Origin: Basidiobolus ranarum
Taxonomy: Eukaryota; Basidiobolomycota; Basidiobolomycetes; Basidiobolales
Assembly: GCA_040143965.1 (NCBI GenBank)
Contig: JASJQH010007025.1
Location: 1 to 24,576, forward strand
Length of the DNA stretch: 24,576 bases
Direction: 5' to 3'
Positions 9,577-20,990 of this stretch are shown piece by piece. Position 1 is the stretch's first letter, and every line of letters starts with the position of its first letter. Position numbers and translations under genes: made by a program. A model generated the notes under the pieces. The model saw only the letters and a list, made by a program, of their open reading frames with translations. It had not been told where the DNA came from and did not search any database.

Positions 9577-12087
9577 TGTTTGTGGCTTAGGAAAGAATAA
9601 AGTGCTATCACGTAAGACAAAATCAGATTTATATACGTTGCTCTCCTCGCAATTTGTTCGTAAGCATTAAGATTCAAGTCTAGAACATTAATCCTGATTT
9701 TTCCAGGATGACGAATGGCCGCCTTTGGGGGGAAGAAAATAATGCTAAATAGGGACATTATTTCGTAACTATTCAAGTAGTTACTTTTAATATCTTGTTA
9801 AATACGTTACTTATTGTTGAGGAAATTTCCTTTATGTTATCTACCATTATGAACAGGGTATTAATGGCATTGCTATTTCCATTTTACCGGATTGCTTGAT
9901 TACATAATAATCTTTGGAATATTGAATAAATCATTGATTAAATTCAAACATATTATTTACATGAATAGGGAGAAGTCGGAAGTAGTTGAATCAGCGTTAA
10001 ATAAATACAGAGCAAGCTGTGTTATATATATGATATACCGATCTCTATACGTATACAAGCCATTTAAACCAGCTTTAATGGGATTTTCACTTGTAATCAC
10101 ACTATACGATAAAATATGTTACCACTTCCATTGATGAAGTGGAACTAATTTCTAGTCAAAAAAGACATCTAAAGAATCACCGAACAGAACAAAACAGAAC
10201 ATAACCACAAATAACACCGAATCACTACCGGCTTTGCCAAAACTTCTCACATGAAATATCACATCTGACCACTACATCCAAGAAAGGTGCTCTGATAATC
10301 TTGCAGTGGTAGGGTTTCGTAGATTCAATAAATCCCTTGATTGCTTGCTGATCCGGGTAAATCCATGGGAATTCCATCTCCAGAACGTGGGTGCATTCTG
10401 ATAGAGATTCGTGACTAAATCTCATGATAATACTTTTTAACGCTTAATATCATCCTACTCTCAGACTGAATTACATGATTTTCACATGCATGGATAACTC
10501 TATCTCAATTAACTCTTCCATCTGTCGTGATACACCCGAGTGGCTGAATATCCAACTATTACGTGAGCGAGCTTTACGTGAATGAAGCGGAGAAGAGAGA
10601 GATCCCGCCAGTAAATAAGCATCATTTGAAACAGCCCACTTTAGTACCGTAATTTATCCGAACTTTAATATACACTACACAGCAGATGACACAATTGGTT
10701 CAAGATCTTGTTGAAACGATTATCATGTTCTGAACACGCCTTGTGAAGAGAGTAAACAAGATGTCACCTGGCCCATTAGAATAATGCGGAGATCTATAAC
10801 GTAGCAGGTACTAGAGAGTTGAGCCCGTTAATGATGTTAAGGAGGTGTAGTATTCATGGTATTCAGAGCCCTCAAAAGTAGGATGTCATCTTCACACTGG
10901 AGAATTAAGAAACATTAGCATCTCCACTCCAACGTTCCATCCCTGTTCTTTCTCTCACTGTTTTGAAGTTCACAAGAATGACGACGATGGTGAGTGTTGA
11001 GTGCACCCTCGGTCAAATATGAAACAAAGTTAATCTCGGAGAAATTCAAGAAGCCGGATTTGGTGGAGATCAGTTTATAATGTAATCATACATCATATAT
11101 CGTGGTTATATCATCTCTACCAAACCAAACCTACTTTGCCCTTACAGCTCACATGATTCAAGAATTATCGGGATTTTTGGGCTTTAGTTTACTTTGAACT
11201 CGGCCATCCATATGAAAAAAAGGCGCCTATTATAGCAATCGTGTTGCTAGTGAAAAAGTATAAGGGTTCTCCCAAAAGATGCTTGCCATGTATCAATCCA
11301 TGTATCAATAATCCCTGTACTCAGTCGCTAGTGGTACAGGCATTTCCGACAAACTACTAAGAAATGTCATATCATTTAGTTCATTTCACTGGCCCCAAAG
11401 AATTCCAAAGCGTGATTATAGATCCATATGAGGGCAAGATTGATGTTGGTGATACATTATTCGATGCCGCGGGCATGTGAGGGAATTCAAAGGCTTCTAT
11501 TCGTCCAGATGGCATTTGCTCAATATCACTATCCTTTTAGGGATCAGCGGAGCCTTTTTGAGTTGGTTCTTGTGGGTTAGGGTATGGGGTAGAGTATTGG
11601 TAGTGGCGGTGTAGAGTGGAAATTATCCAGCATCAGACATGCTACCTGGGTTTGGTAAAAAGTAAGACATGGTAGGTCATAGGCAAAACACGAGGCGTTG
11701 GCAAGGAGCAAAGCCTGAGGAATTTCAAGGAAAGAGAGAACTGCCGGTATCATTCCCGAACAATCAAAGTGCTCGGCATATGTTTTAAAATAAAATGGCA
11801 ATAGAATAGTAGATGTAACCAATAAAAGCCCCGGATACAAGAGTAATTGATCATTCTGATTACCGCACCAAATTTGGGAATCCCTCACTTAATATATCAT
11901 GAAAATACAAATCTATAGAGAACACATCCAAATGCTATCTCGGTATTACAACAATACATAACCAATTACAACAATATACAAGCAATCCTACGATATAAAT
12001 ACGATTGTCCCCCGTTTCTTGATGGATTAGTTCTAAACAGCTCTGTCAACCCTTCCAGTTTTCTTGCTTCTCACATATTCTGCAAAT
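9577..12087. other. Long non-coding interval upstream of NDP kinase and acetyl-CoA synthetase
   Basis: About 2.5 kb with no gene I can support, the longest gap in the window. It should contain the promoters of both divergent flanking genes. I see a 7-bp-arm hairpin around 10124-10144 (CCACTTC/GAAGTGG), a 12-nt tandem repeat CCATGTATCAAT x2 near 11286-11309, CCAAT pentamers at 11819-11823 and 11962-11966, and a TATA box next to the synthetase gene. Minus-strand open frames of 66 codons (10225-10425) and 103 codons (11577-11888) have no family likeness. A lineage-specific or RNA gene cannot be ruled out. Confidence 0.45.
11994..12000 (+). promoter_or_regulatory. TATA box of the acetyl-CoA synthetase gene
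   Basis: TATAAAT lies 88 nt upstream of the ATG at 12088. It is followed by a C/T-rich patch (about 12008-12020) of the kind often found near fungal transcription starts. CCAAT pentamers stand further upstream. Position and sequence suit a core promoter; no start-site data are available. Confidence 0.45.
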
Positions 12088-14160
12088 ATGATCGTTGAAC
12101 AATCCGTACACCCTAAAGTCGATCTCGAAGATGACAAACATAAACAATACGATGAGGTGTCCGATAGCCAATGTTTGAGCGTCCCTAAGGGCTTCTCCGA
12201 TCCTGTAAATCCAGTTCCGTCTAAAATGAGAGACTCAAATCTCCCAACACCACATATCAATTGGGAGAAATACCACGAGATGTATAAGCGTAGTATCGAA
12301 CACCCCGACGCTTTCTTTGGCGACCTAGCCAGAGAGCTTCTTCACTGGTCCCAACCGTTCGAGACTGTCTCTTCCGGTTCGTTCACTAATGGTGATGTTG
12401 CGTTCTTCCATGATGGTGAAATCAATGCCTGCTACAACTGTGTTGATCGTCATGCTTTGACAAATCCAAATAAAGTTGCTATTATCTATGAACCTGACGA
12501 TCTTAAAGAAGAAGTCTTGAAGATTACCTACGAGCAATTATTGCGCGAAGTCTCTCGCCTTGCTAACCTGTATCGCTCTTATGGACTCAAAAAAGGCGAC
12601 ACCGTTGCCATCTACTTGCCCATGATCCCGGAAGCTGTTATCTCCATGTTAGCCTGTGCTAGAATTGGCCTAGTCCACAATGTTGTCTTTGCAGGTTTCT
12701 CTTCCGACTCCTTGGCTGAGCGTATCCAGGATTCATCTTGTAAGCTCTTAATCACCTCTGATGAAGGTAAACGTGGTGGCAAATCTGTCCACACCAAGAA
12801 GATTGCTGATGAAGCTCTGAAGACTTGTCCTACAATCGAAAGGGTACTAGTTGTTCAAAGAACTGGAAACCCAGAAGTATCTATGACCCCTGCTCGTGAT
12901 AGTTGGAGGCATGAGGAACTTCAAAAGGCACATCATTACTGTGCGCCCACTCCTATGCACCCTGAAGACCCACTCTTTTTGCTTTACACTTCTGGATCTA
13001 CTGGTAAGCCTAAAGGTGTTCTTCATACCACTGGTGGCTATCTTCTTGGCGCTACTTCCACCGTCAAGTATATTTTTGACCTCCATCCTGATGATATCTT
13101 CGGGTGTATGGCCGATGTCGGATGGATCACTGGTCACTCTTATATCGTCTACGGTCCACTCTCCAATGGTGTTACCACGGTTCTCTTTGAATCCATTCCC
13201 ACATACCCTAATGGTAGCCGTTACTGGGATCTGATTTCAAAGCACAAGTTAACCCAGTTTTATACTGCTCCAACAGCTATCAGGGCTCTTAAAAGACTTG
13301 GCGATCATATGGTTGAAGGGTATGACCTTTCTTCACTTCGTGTGATCGGTAGTGTCGGCGAGCCTATCAATCCAGAAGCTTGGACTTGGTATAATGAGGT
13401 TGTTGGTAAAGGACAATGTGCTGTCGTTGACACTTACTGGCAAACGGAAACTGGTTCCATCATTGTTACACCTCTTCCAGGAGCCACTCCTACCAAAGCA
13501 GGTAGCGCAACTTTACCTTTCTTTGGTATTGATGTAGTAATTTTGGACCCCCACACTGGTAAGGAATTGGAAGGGAACGACGTGACCGGAGTGTTAGCAG
13601 TTCGTAAGCCCTGGCCTTCAATGGCTCGTACCGTCTACAATGACCATCCGCGCTATTTGAGCACTTATATGCATGTTTACGATGGCTATTACTTCACTGG
13701 TGATGGTGCTACCCGTGACAAAGATGGATATATTTGGATTCGTGGGCGTGTTGACGATGTTATAAACGTATCTGGTCACCGCCTCAGTACCGCTGAGATT
13801 GAATCTGCCTTGAATACTCATGAAGCCGTTGGCGAATCTGCTGTTGTTGGTATTAATGACGATCTAACAGGACAAGCAATTTGCTGCTTCCTCACCCTCA
13901 AGCCCGAATTTGCAGATCAAGAAGAGACTAGCATTCAAAAGGCTCTTATTCTCCAAATTCGTAAAGTTATCGGGCCTTTTGCTCACCCGAAAAAGATCAT
14001 CATTGTTGAAGACCTTCCCAAGACTAGATCCGGAAAAATCATTCGCCGCGTGCTTAGAAAGATCATTGCTGGAGAAGCCGATACTCTTGGGGATCTTAGT
14101 ACCATGGCTGACCCAAGTATTGTTGAAGGATTGATTGCTAAAGTTGCAGGAAGTGCTTAA
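12088..14160 (+). CDS. ACS1: Acetyl-CoA synthetase (AMP-forming)
   Basis: Activates acetate to acetyl-CoA via acetyl-AMP, feeding the glyoxylate cycle, lipid synthesis and histone acetylation. Single exon, 690 residues, starting at the first in-frame ATG ([15 protein letters not shown]). The frame is open for 8 codons upstream but without another ATG. The ANL fold is complete: the P-loop [11 protein letters not shown] at 300-310, [37 protein letters not shown] at 448-456, YFTGDGA at about 535-541, and the hinge and CoA segment [19 protein letters not shown]. The C-terminal [11 protein letters not shown] carries the catalytic, acetylatable lysine, about residue 650. The tryptophan in DTYWQTETG limits the acyl pocket to acetate, which supports acetate over longer acids. 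Fungal Acs are usually 650-715 residues. Codon use looks like that of a highly expressed gene. Confidence 0.97.
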   Translation: MIVEQSVHPKVDLEDDKHKQYDEVSDSQCLSVPKGFSDPVNPVPSKMRDSNLPTPHINWEKYHEMYKRSIEHPDAFFGDLARELLHWSQPFETVSSGSFTNGDVAFFHDGEINACYNCVDRHALTNPNKVAIIYEPDDLKEEVLKITYEQLLREVSRLANLYRSYGLKKGDTVAIYLPMIPEAVISMLACARIGLVHNVVFAGFSSDSLAERIQDSSCKLLITSDEGKRGGKSVHTKKIADEALKTCPTIERVLVVQRTGNPEVSMTPARDSWRHEELQKAHHYCAPTPMHPEDPLFLLYTSGSTGKPKGVLHTTGGYLLGATSTVKYIFDLHPDDIFGCMADVGWITGHSYIVYGPLSNGVTTVLFESIPTYPNGSRYWDLISKHKLTQFYTAPTAIRALKRLGDHMVEGYDLSSLRVIGSVGEPINPEAWTWYNEVVGKGQCAVVDTYWQTETGSIIVTPLPGATPTKAGSATLPFFGIDVVILDPHTGKELEGNDVTGVLAVRKPWPSMARTVYNDHPRYLSTYMHVYDGYYFTGDGATRDKDGYIWIRGRVDDVINVSGHRLSTAEIESALNTHEAVGESAVVGINDDLTGQAICCFLTLKPEFADQEETSIQKALILQIRKVIGPFAHPKKIIIVEDLPKTRSGKIIRRVLRKIIAGEADTLGDLSTMADPSIVEGLIAKVAGSA

Positions 14161-14925
14161 ATCCAACGCCATATCCCTATTTACCAACATACCGACCTCG
14201 TCAATACATCTCACGTAGTTATATTTGCCTATGCATTAGTTTGTATTTTCTACACAATCTGTACATGATTATTAACACGCCTACCATGGGAAGGAACCGA
14301 AAGTTTACACAAGAGTTGATGCACTCCTTTGGTTCTTTCCTTAACAACACTCATCCTTCCTTTGTACGTCTATATTCTCTAATTCTTTGCATCAATAAAT
14401 TCTTTGCATTAACAAATCCCAGCTGCATCATTCATTTGCAAAATAGCCGATGTTATCAAGAGTGAAGTCGCTTATCTGGCCGAATGCTGTAAATGGGGTT
14501 TGTGTTTCGAGACCATTCTAGTATATTCTAATGCGTATGAAATTTCTTCATGATTGCTCTAGACCATGATACCTTACCAACTAACCCCGGAGATTTTCTA
14601 CTTGAATTTTCCTTGATTCTCTCGATTGAGGAGTAGGGTGGAAGGTACAGAGTCGAGCCTCAAGGCTGAGTTCCCTTTTTGAATGTCAAATATCATGAGC
14701 TATGCCAAGAAAATGAATCAACAATATTGAAATTATCATCTTCCCATTTGGGAAAGAGGTAGATACCAATAAGGTGCGAATTCTTGTCAAAATATCATTT
14801 CAGTTAATTTTTATAGTGTATGTGACATATACATATGATTAAGGGATTTCTTCGTTTCTCAGTTAATCGAAGAACTATCATTGCGGGAGTGATGTACATC
14901 AAGGGCCTAGTGGCCTTTGGTTAGA
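14161..14925. other. Intergenic between acetyl-CoA synthetase and methyltransferase stops
   Basis: 765 nt between convergent genes. Mostly AT-rich. A 74-codon plus-strand frame at 14241-14465 shows no family likeness. No repeat or RNA gene recognised. Confidence 0.45.
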
Positions 14926-15782
14926 CTAGTTTTTAGAGTCAGCATTCTTGACAGCAGTGTAGATCAAGAATGGACGGCCAGGCATCGCGTCATTTCCTCC
15001 CTGGAAGTCCTCTAATTGATCTTTGGAGACAGCGGTGACGTCAACATCTCCGAATCCAAGGTCACTTAAACTCTTAGTGAACATATCCGCCGTAGGCAAA
15101 AACATATCTTTATCCAAATGCTCCGAATGGAAAGAGGGAGCATCCATGCTAGTACTGCCAAGATTTCTTCCAAACAAAACCCCATTAGGCTTCAAGAGTT
15201 GACAAACTCGGGAGAGAATCTTATCTTGCTCTTCTCTTGTGAAGAGATGTAAAAAGCTACCAAGATATATGACGTCAAACTCCAGATCCGCCACTTTGTC
15301 GGACCATTCTTCACTAAGAATATCTGCAACAATGAACTTCATTGGTCCATCTCTATCCTTGAATAGATCATAGCCAAGTTCAATAAACTCTGAGGAGATA
15401 TCTAATCCTACCAAGTTATTCCCGGGAAACCCATCAATAATCAGCTTACGTAAGTCGGCACCAAAGCAACAGCCCAAGTCCAGTACTTTCAAGTCTTTTC
15501 TTTTCTTGTTTAAATCCAAAAGACTGGGGTAGAAAGGGTGGGTCTTCATACGAAGAAGCTTGAACTTCTGTACGATGTAGAAGCGAAATACCTAAACAAA
15601 GAGGTAAGTAACGAGTTATACTTGCTATCTTTCGAAATTCTTACTTTGAGTGCTTTCTCTCGGATTTCCGACACATGTTGAAAAATGGCTTCTCTATCGT
15701 CATCTCCGAAATACGCCCTGAAAAGCTCGTAATTTTCATCGGAAAGTTGGAATTCTTGTGAATCAATATTATCGCCAGACAT
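14926..15782 (-). CDS. Class I SAM-dependent methyltransferase, fungal type; substrate unknown
   Basis: Two exons on the minus strand, 15782-15645 and 15591-14926, joined across a 53-nt intron with a GTAAGA donor; 267 residues. The SAM-binding motif I is VLDLGCCFG (82-90). The acidic end of strand 2 is VGLDISSEFIELGYDLF with Asp110, followed by FIVADILSEEW and then FDVIYLGSFLHLF with ICQLL-like helices. The region just before the domain (VFRFYIVQKFKLLRMKTHPFYP) and the double-Cys motif I match a widespread fungal methyltransferase family. Members of that family are found both alone and in secondary-metabolite clusters. No biosynthetic core gene (PKS, NRPS, terpene synthase) is nearby, so no such role can be claimed. 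It has no signal peptide or membrane segment, so is probably cytosolic. It stands tail to tail with the acetyl-CoA synthetase gene. Confidence 0.92.
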
Positions 15783-16502
15783 GTTGAAGAGGTGGTAATA
15801 TTCACACTATCAATGTTGACTACATTTATATGTTGATGACGCTTCTTCGGCGATTGAATTTTCCCACAATTGAGATTGATGAATTTTGATTTACTCCTAA
15901 CATATTGATTCTATAAAAAATATACCTTGTAAAACGGGAATGAATCCCCGCGCTAATAGTAACAATGGGAGATGCTTTGTTTCTAAAGCGATGTATATTT
16001 AATTCATGTGTGCTATTGTGACGATTAATCAGGTTCCTTAAGAAGGGTGACTATTACCTATTTGTCCAAGCTTTCCATGAACACCGGTCTCATCCCTTTC
16101 TTGTCCCATCTTCATATTATTAAATATCGAATGGGTAGGGGATGTGCCGTGTATATCAAATGTCAAATGAGCTACGATTTTCGGATTTATTGGTCACAAG
16201 AGGAATGGATGTAGGTGCTACTGGAAGTCACAAATAATGCAAATGAAGCTGATTCGATATAAACGTTGTTAACAGAAGAGGTAAGAAAGATAAAGAGAAA
16301 GTGAAGAAAACCCCCCCTAATTAATTCGTAAGAATGTACATGTATAATAACCATTTAAAAAACAAGTGGGACATCCATAAGATTTCTGAGTAAGAGGAGA
16401 GGATATCTGAGATATGGAAAATAATCGACATTCGGTAGACGAAGATCCTTATCAGTAGAATTGAATTTCATTTCAAGAATATGTCTAAAAGCCTTCTGTA
16501 GA
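15783..16502. other. Intergenic: methyltransferase upstream region and HAP2 3' flank
   Basis: 720 nt. On the minus strand it runs from the HAP2 stop to the methyltransferase start. A purine-rich stretch with a run of seven C lies around 16275-16325. The open frame at 16355-16540 overlaps the HAP2 end and has no independent support. Confidence 0.45.
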
Positions 16503-17275
16503 TTAACTAAACTCATCATGGTTGGAGTCTGCGTTATCATGCTCTCCTTGTAACTTTTCTTTAGCTTCCAGCTCCGCGATTTCTGATGCCGTTAGGAAGC
16601 GACCACCAGGGCCACGAGGACGACGCATTGCATGCTTGTGCCGAGATTCATGAAGGTATTTCTATTATAATCTAGTGAGCAATTTGTGAAGTTGACGTTT
16701 ATCCTTTATACTCCTATCACTTACCTTACGCCCTCTGGCTAATTTATTTGCTGCCTCTAGTTTAGCCCGAGCAGCACGTCTTTTTAGAATACGATGATAT
16801 TGCTTTGCATTAACATAAAGTGGTTCCTCTGTTTCCTCCGCAGTTGCGTTTCCAAGAAGCAAGGCGTGTGCAGTAGGTACCATTGACTATTGAAGAACAG
16901 TTTAAGTATAAATCCAAAAGGTAGATGAATAAATATGTATATGGGTCAGTACCAGTCCATAGGAATTGGTGTAGTTAGCCGCTAAGCGACTTGGATCAAA
17001 TTGACCAGTAACGGTTCGAGTTGGGTCTGACTAGTTCAGAGGTATCAATAAACAATAACCACAAAGTTGGAAGAACATCTCTTTAATATTATTGCGTGTT
17101 TATATACTGGTGTGTCATAAACAGTGCTTACCGGATCGACGTAAGCAGTAGTTTGATTAGTGAGAGCGGCATAGTTGTTTACTTCTAATGGATTCGCTTG
17201 GCGATCAACTTGGTTCTCTTGGGCTAGAGGAAGGTGTAAGGGACTATCCGAAGCAGCTGCTTGATGAACTTCCAT
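16503..17275 (-). CDS. HAP2: CCAAT-binding complex DNA-binding subunit Hap2 (NF-YA)
   Basis: Sequence-specific subunit of the heterotrimeric CCAAT-binding complex, which in fungi controls respiration, carbon, iron and redox genes. Four exons on the minus strand: 17275-17132, 17030-16953, 16886-16725 and 16661-16503, giving 180 residues. Introns are 101, 64 and 63 nt. The A1 helix region is [20 protein letters not shown] (94-113), which contacts the NF-YB/NF-YC dimer. The linker is KLARGRK. The A2 DNA-binding part is [20 protein letters not shown] (129-148). The last intron falls exactly between linker and A2. Flanks are short compared with many filamentous-fungal HapB proteins (over 300 residues), so little of an activation domain is present. 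A further upstream exon cannot be excluded. CCAAT pentamers occur in its own upstream region. It shares a divergent region with POP3. Confidence 0.96.
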
Positions 17276-17953
17276 TTCTTAAAGCTTGCAGTGATCTAAC
17301 TCGTTAATAGAAACATCGTAAGTCAGATAAAGTGTTGGGTTATTGTGTGGTTTAATATTGAAGAGGAAAGCGAGGGCATAGTCAAAGAAGATAGTAACTC
17401 AGGTAAGACTAACTGACAAATGAATAAAGAGGAAAAAGGGTCAACAGTCACTTATGACTGAGGTTATCTTTTCATTACCCAACCAAACTACTCACCAGTA
17501 ATAATGAAAGGCGAGTCTTGACAAAGAGAGCACCAATAGAAGAAGAGCTGAGGTGAAATGAAAGGATAAGGTGAATAATGAGCAACCACTTACAGACCGA
17601 GATTGTTGACCTGAGGCAGATGTGATAATGATAGAAAGAGAACCAACGGAATTCAAGAAAGCTGGATAGAGCCAAGTTCTCTGACCTCTCAGGAGCAAGT
17701 AAAATTCAAGTATCTAGGATTTTACCAGGGATCCGTAAGTTAGCCCATCTTTTTTCAAGAGATTTTTTTCTGTAGTGATGGTCCCTATTTTCATGGGATC
17801 AGGATCATCCTCTCACAATGCTTGGCCCTGAAACGTGATCATCACTTTGATGAAAATTTATATATCATCTTTTAGTTTCAAGAAAGAATAACAAAGATTG
17901 GAAAAGCCACATGTTAATTTCTCTTGTATATACAAACAACTTGTTCTTTAATA
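17276..17953. other. Divergent promoter region HAP2 / POP3
   Basis: 678 nt between two divergent starts. A CCAAT pentamer lies at 17533-17537, and its reverse complement ATTGG is at 17897-17901, close to the POP3 start. Minus-strand open frames at 17475-17698 look like shadows or HAP2 leader. Given that Hap2 binds CCAAT, self-regulation is possible but a pentamer is weak evidence. Confidence 0.4.
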
Positions 17954-18884
17954 ATGTCGATCAGTAACGAACAGCCGGCAGTTGAGATCAAAAAAAGACC
18001 GGTTATAAAGAATGTCTTCGGGGATCCGTTCAAGATTGACTGGTATATTTTTACTTGTATCCTATGACTTGACTCCATAATTTTAATCAGCTCTGTAATC
18101 AGGCCTATACTTAACTCGGAAGTTGAAAAACAAATAGTCGAAAAGATTTGCGAGTGAGTAATAATAGCACAGTTTAATCGTAGAGGCTTGAATGAAAGAT
18201 TTTAGTATATAGAGGTTTTTAATTTTATTTCGAGCTTCTTAGAATAATCTCACCAGTTGGTAAATATCGTTTACAAAATACAAAGCAAGCTCGTATAGCA
18301 AGAAAACAGAAGAAGGAGTCTACTTCGTCAGTAATTGTATCGGAAAAATCCCCTTCCCCTTCAATTTCAAGCCAGTTCTGTTTTGGCTTGAAGGAGATAT
18401 TACGTGGATTAGGTAAAACTGGTAAAGCATCGCCCTTTCACTTGATACTCGCTTGCCACGAAGATATCGAAGCAACGATCCTGCTTGCAGATGTTTTGAA
18501 GTTGGCGGTACAGAAAAATACACTAGTATGCGGTTTAAGTAAAGGCACTACAGAGAAGCTTGGTTTGGCTTTAGGACAAAAACGAGTAACCTGTCTTGGA
18601 ATTAAGGTTGTTTTGCTTTTCTTTGCAATATTTTTGCTATCACATAATTAACTCTTGGCTTGCCTGAAATACAGAACAACGCAGCGGAATTTCCCGAAAT
18701 TATAGACTTGTTAGAACAAAATATTGAAAGGATACCCAATCCTTGGATCGAGGTGACTTCATCAGAACCTGATCAAGAAAACAAACACGAATGCATGCCT
18801 GTATTGAAGCAGACTAGGATTAAACGACTCCGTACATTTGCACCAATTTTAAGTAAAATCCCAAAGAAGAAAACTAAATGCTAA
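17954..18884 (+). CDS. POP3: RNase P / RNase MRP subunit Pop3
   Basis: L7Ae-like protein subunit of nuclear RNase P (tRNA 5' maturation) and RNase MRP (rRNA processing). Four exons: 17954-18042, 18103-18153, 18243-18606 and 18675-18884, encoding 237 residues. Introns are 60, 89 and 68 nt. The N-terminal signature is RPVIKNVFGDPFKIDWP (15-31), followed by SPVGKYR. The L7Ae-like core is then seen as FGLKEILRGLGK, HLILACHEDI and TLVCGLSKGTTEKLGLALGQ with KRVTCLGIK. The C-terminal part has PWIEV and a very basic tail ending KIPKKKTKC, suited to RNA binding and nuclear location. The intron 1 acceptor was chosen because it restores the conserved Trp-Pro. Intron 3 has a GTTGTT donor, not consensus. 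AATAAA follows 16 nt after the stop, at 18900-18905. Confidence 0.88.
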
Positions 18885-19169
18885 TGAAAATGAAGATAGA
18901 ATAAAGTTTTCGTGTATCATACAAAATGCTCTATTTATGTATACGTCTAGTACAAAGCTATTAAAAGCAGAGTTGACCAATAAATATCTAGGCAAAGCAA
19001 CTTGTAGTGCTTGGCGTGATGCGCTTGGGATTAGTGCAAGATGAAATTCGAGATTGACAGTAGATGACAGTCGCCTCGTGTCAGGTAGTACACCCTGATT
19101 GGATGCTATGTATAGAAGCATTTCTCATAATTTCAACGGGCTTTGATACATGTATAACTTGAGAGTTGC

Positions 19170-20990
19170 TTAAAAATTGATAGCATTTTTACAACTTGTA
19201 TTCTTAGTGATAGGTGGTTTTGCTCGCTGCCCCTTAGGTGGTGTATCCCGATTTGCATCCCGATTCACCATAGGATGGTGATTTTGGTACCGATTCGGTA
19301 GTTCTTCTTGAACGATGGGCATGTTTGGTTGATAGCTAATAAATGGATAAGAGTTTCCACTTCGACCAGATACCTCACTGCGCGTTGGTGAATTAGCCCT
19401 GAAATCCAAGTCTCCAGTATTCCGATCTTGATAAGATATCTGTATACTTGGTGACGGAGGTAACGAGTATTTTGGAGCAGTTTCATATTGTTGGTATGGG
19501 TTGGGTGGAAGGTAAGGTATTGCAGGTGTATGTGTATGTTGTATTACTACTCCATTTGAGTACTCAGGAGGGTTTACGTTATCCAAGGTCAATCCATTCC
19601 CCGTAGAAATATACCTATCGCTATTGGGATGCAGCCCCAGATGTGACAAGTCATTAGAAGTTTCCTTTGAGTCATGCTTTTCAACTAGCTCTGCTTTGTG
19701 AAGCTTGTCAATATAGGGAAGGGTTGGATTTTGCTGGGCTTTGCATTGCCTTTGCTGCTTGGTACGATACTCTCTATTAGCTGCAATAGCTTGTGCTCGT
19801 CGATCAGTAGCTCCAGAAGTTGTGCTGGATTCAGATGTTAAGGATGCCAGGCTCATTTTGCGTCCGACACACTCCTCTCCTCGAGGTCCCAAAAAATTAG
19901 TACTAGGTGCGTCTATACGGTATTCAAGCGCGTATTTCTTTTCTTCTGTGTCGATGAACTGAGCCAAGCTCGATTGTATGCAGAACTCTTCTTTGAAGGC
20001 ATCAATATTAGGTTTAGTGGGTTGTACTGTACCATTGAGTAGTTGTTCACGTATAATACGTTTGCGATTTCTGGTTCGAAGAAGCTCTGAAATCCTAACA
20101 ATACAATATAATGCCGATTAAGACCAGATTCTTATAGTGTATACAACCCTCTGCCTCTCATATACCTCTTATCAATTTTGTGACAGCAGTACTCTTTGAG
20201 GTTTCCACGAATCTCACAAACCAGTGGGATGTATAAAACTGCAGCGAACATAGTTGTTATGGCAGAGACTATGAACAGTAAACAAGGTATACCCATTGTC
20301 ACGATAGATATCTTTTTATCTATAGGCAAGCCCAGATACCACGTATTCAAATGACTAGCATTACCCTTAATACTGAAAAATAGCGTATATCCGTTAACAA
20401 ATCGACGTGCAGCTTCAGCAAAGAACATTCGTTTCCAGCCTAAATCAAAGCATTAGTATCATTAATTAACGAAGGGTTCACACCCATGAGAAATCTTCTT
20501 AAAGTTAACCTTTGAGGGCGAAAAAAACAAAAAAAGCCAAATCATCTTTGAATCGCTTTTGGTTGTGAATTTGGTTAAAAAAGCAATAATGTGCGTATGA
20601 CCGAAGGGTGTAGTAACGGTTGGCGATAATAGAGGTGAAGGTAAACGATATATCGCTAGATAATATAACAGCTCTAGCCTTTTTCAACTCCAAAAAGAGT
20701 AGTATATATGAAGCAATGATGGAACCAACAAAGATCCAACGGATATACGCCAACTTCTCCAAGTCTTTGTTGATATCAGATGTCCAAGAATTGAAGAAAA
20801 TCAACATGACAGCGGTATATATATCTAGGACATAGATGAGGATGGACTTTATCGTGAAGAGAAAGATGAAGCAATATTTGAACTTGGTGAAGAAACGATC
20901 TTCGTAAAACTCATCAACATCCACAAAATCGAATTTATGATCGTTAATGACCTCTCGTTTCCACTTTGCCTCTCCTCTACAGCAACACAT
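19170..20990 (-). CDS. KCH1: Kch1-family fungal potassium transport protein
   Basis: Plasma-membrane protein of the fungal Kch1/Prm6 family, reported in yeast to mediate low-affinity K+ uptake and to promote Ca2+ influx during pheromone response. Three exons on the minus strand: 20990-20510, 20439-20166 and 20094-19170, with introns of 70 and 71 nt; 559 residues. The N-terminus AKWKREVINDHKFDFVDVDE is a family hallmark. Hydrophobic segments lie at about 38-66, 82-104 and 204-235. Between them are FTSIIANRYYTLRSY, DDLAFFVFFALKGWKR and GNLKEYCCHKIDKR (239-252), all family blocks. Residues 253-559 form a hydrophilic, probably disordered tail rich in Pro, Asn, Ser and Gln, with basic clusters near its start and end. 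It lies tail to tail with POP3 (285 nt). Its upstream region carries the GATA/TGACTCA repeat elements described separately. Confidence 0.93.

Noticed and set aside
10124-10144. Hairpin CCACTTC/GAAGTGG as a terminator
   Set aside because: Too short and far from any gene end; fungal nuclear genes do not use such terminators.
10225-10425. 66-codon minus-strand open frame
   Set aside because: Composition is protein-like, but there is no known family, no clear promoter or splice context and no length support.
10535-10560. CCGAGTGGCTGAAT resembling a tRNA D-arm
   Set aside because: No T-loop or pairing acceptor stem follows within a tRNA length.
10979-11200. Possible small intron-containing gene starting ATGACGACGATG|GTGAGT
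   Set aside because: Candidate exons give only short, unrecognisable peptides, and several splice choices are equally possible.
11577-11888. 103-codon minus-strand open frame with hydrophobic stretches
   Set aside because: No family likeness; it lies in the region upstream of acetyl-CoA synthetase and open frames of this size arise by chance.
12896-13234. Antisense and out-of-frame open frames inside acetyl-CoA synthetase (also 13864-14214)
   Set aside because: Shadows of a strongly coding gene.
14241-14465. 74-codon plus-strand open frame after acetyl-CoA synthetase
   Set aside because: Low-quality composition and no family; most likely 3' flank.
14926-15782. Secondary-metabolite cluster around the methyltransferase
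   Set aside because: No core biosynthetic enzyme, transporter or tailoring set nearby; neighbours are housekeeping genes.
16275-16325. Purine-rich tract with a C7 run as a regulatory or structural element
   Set aside because: Simple low-complexity sequence; no partner motif or known function visible.
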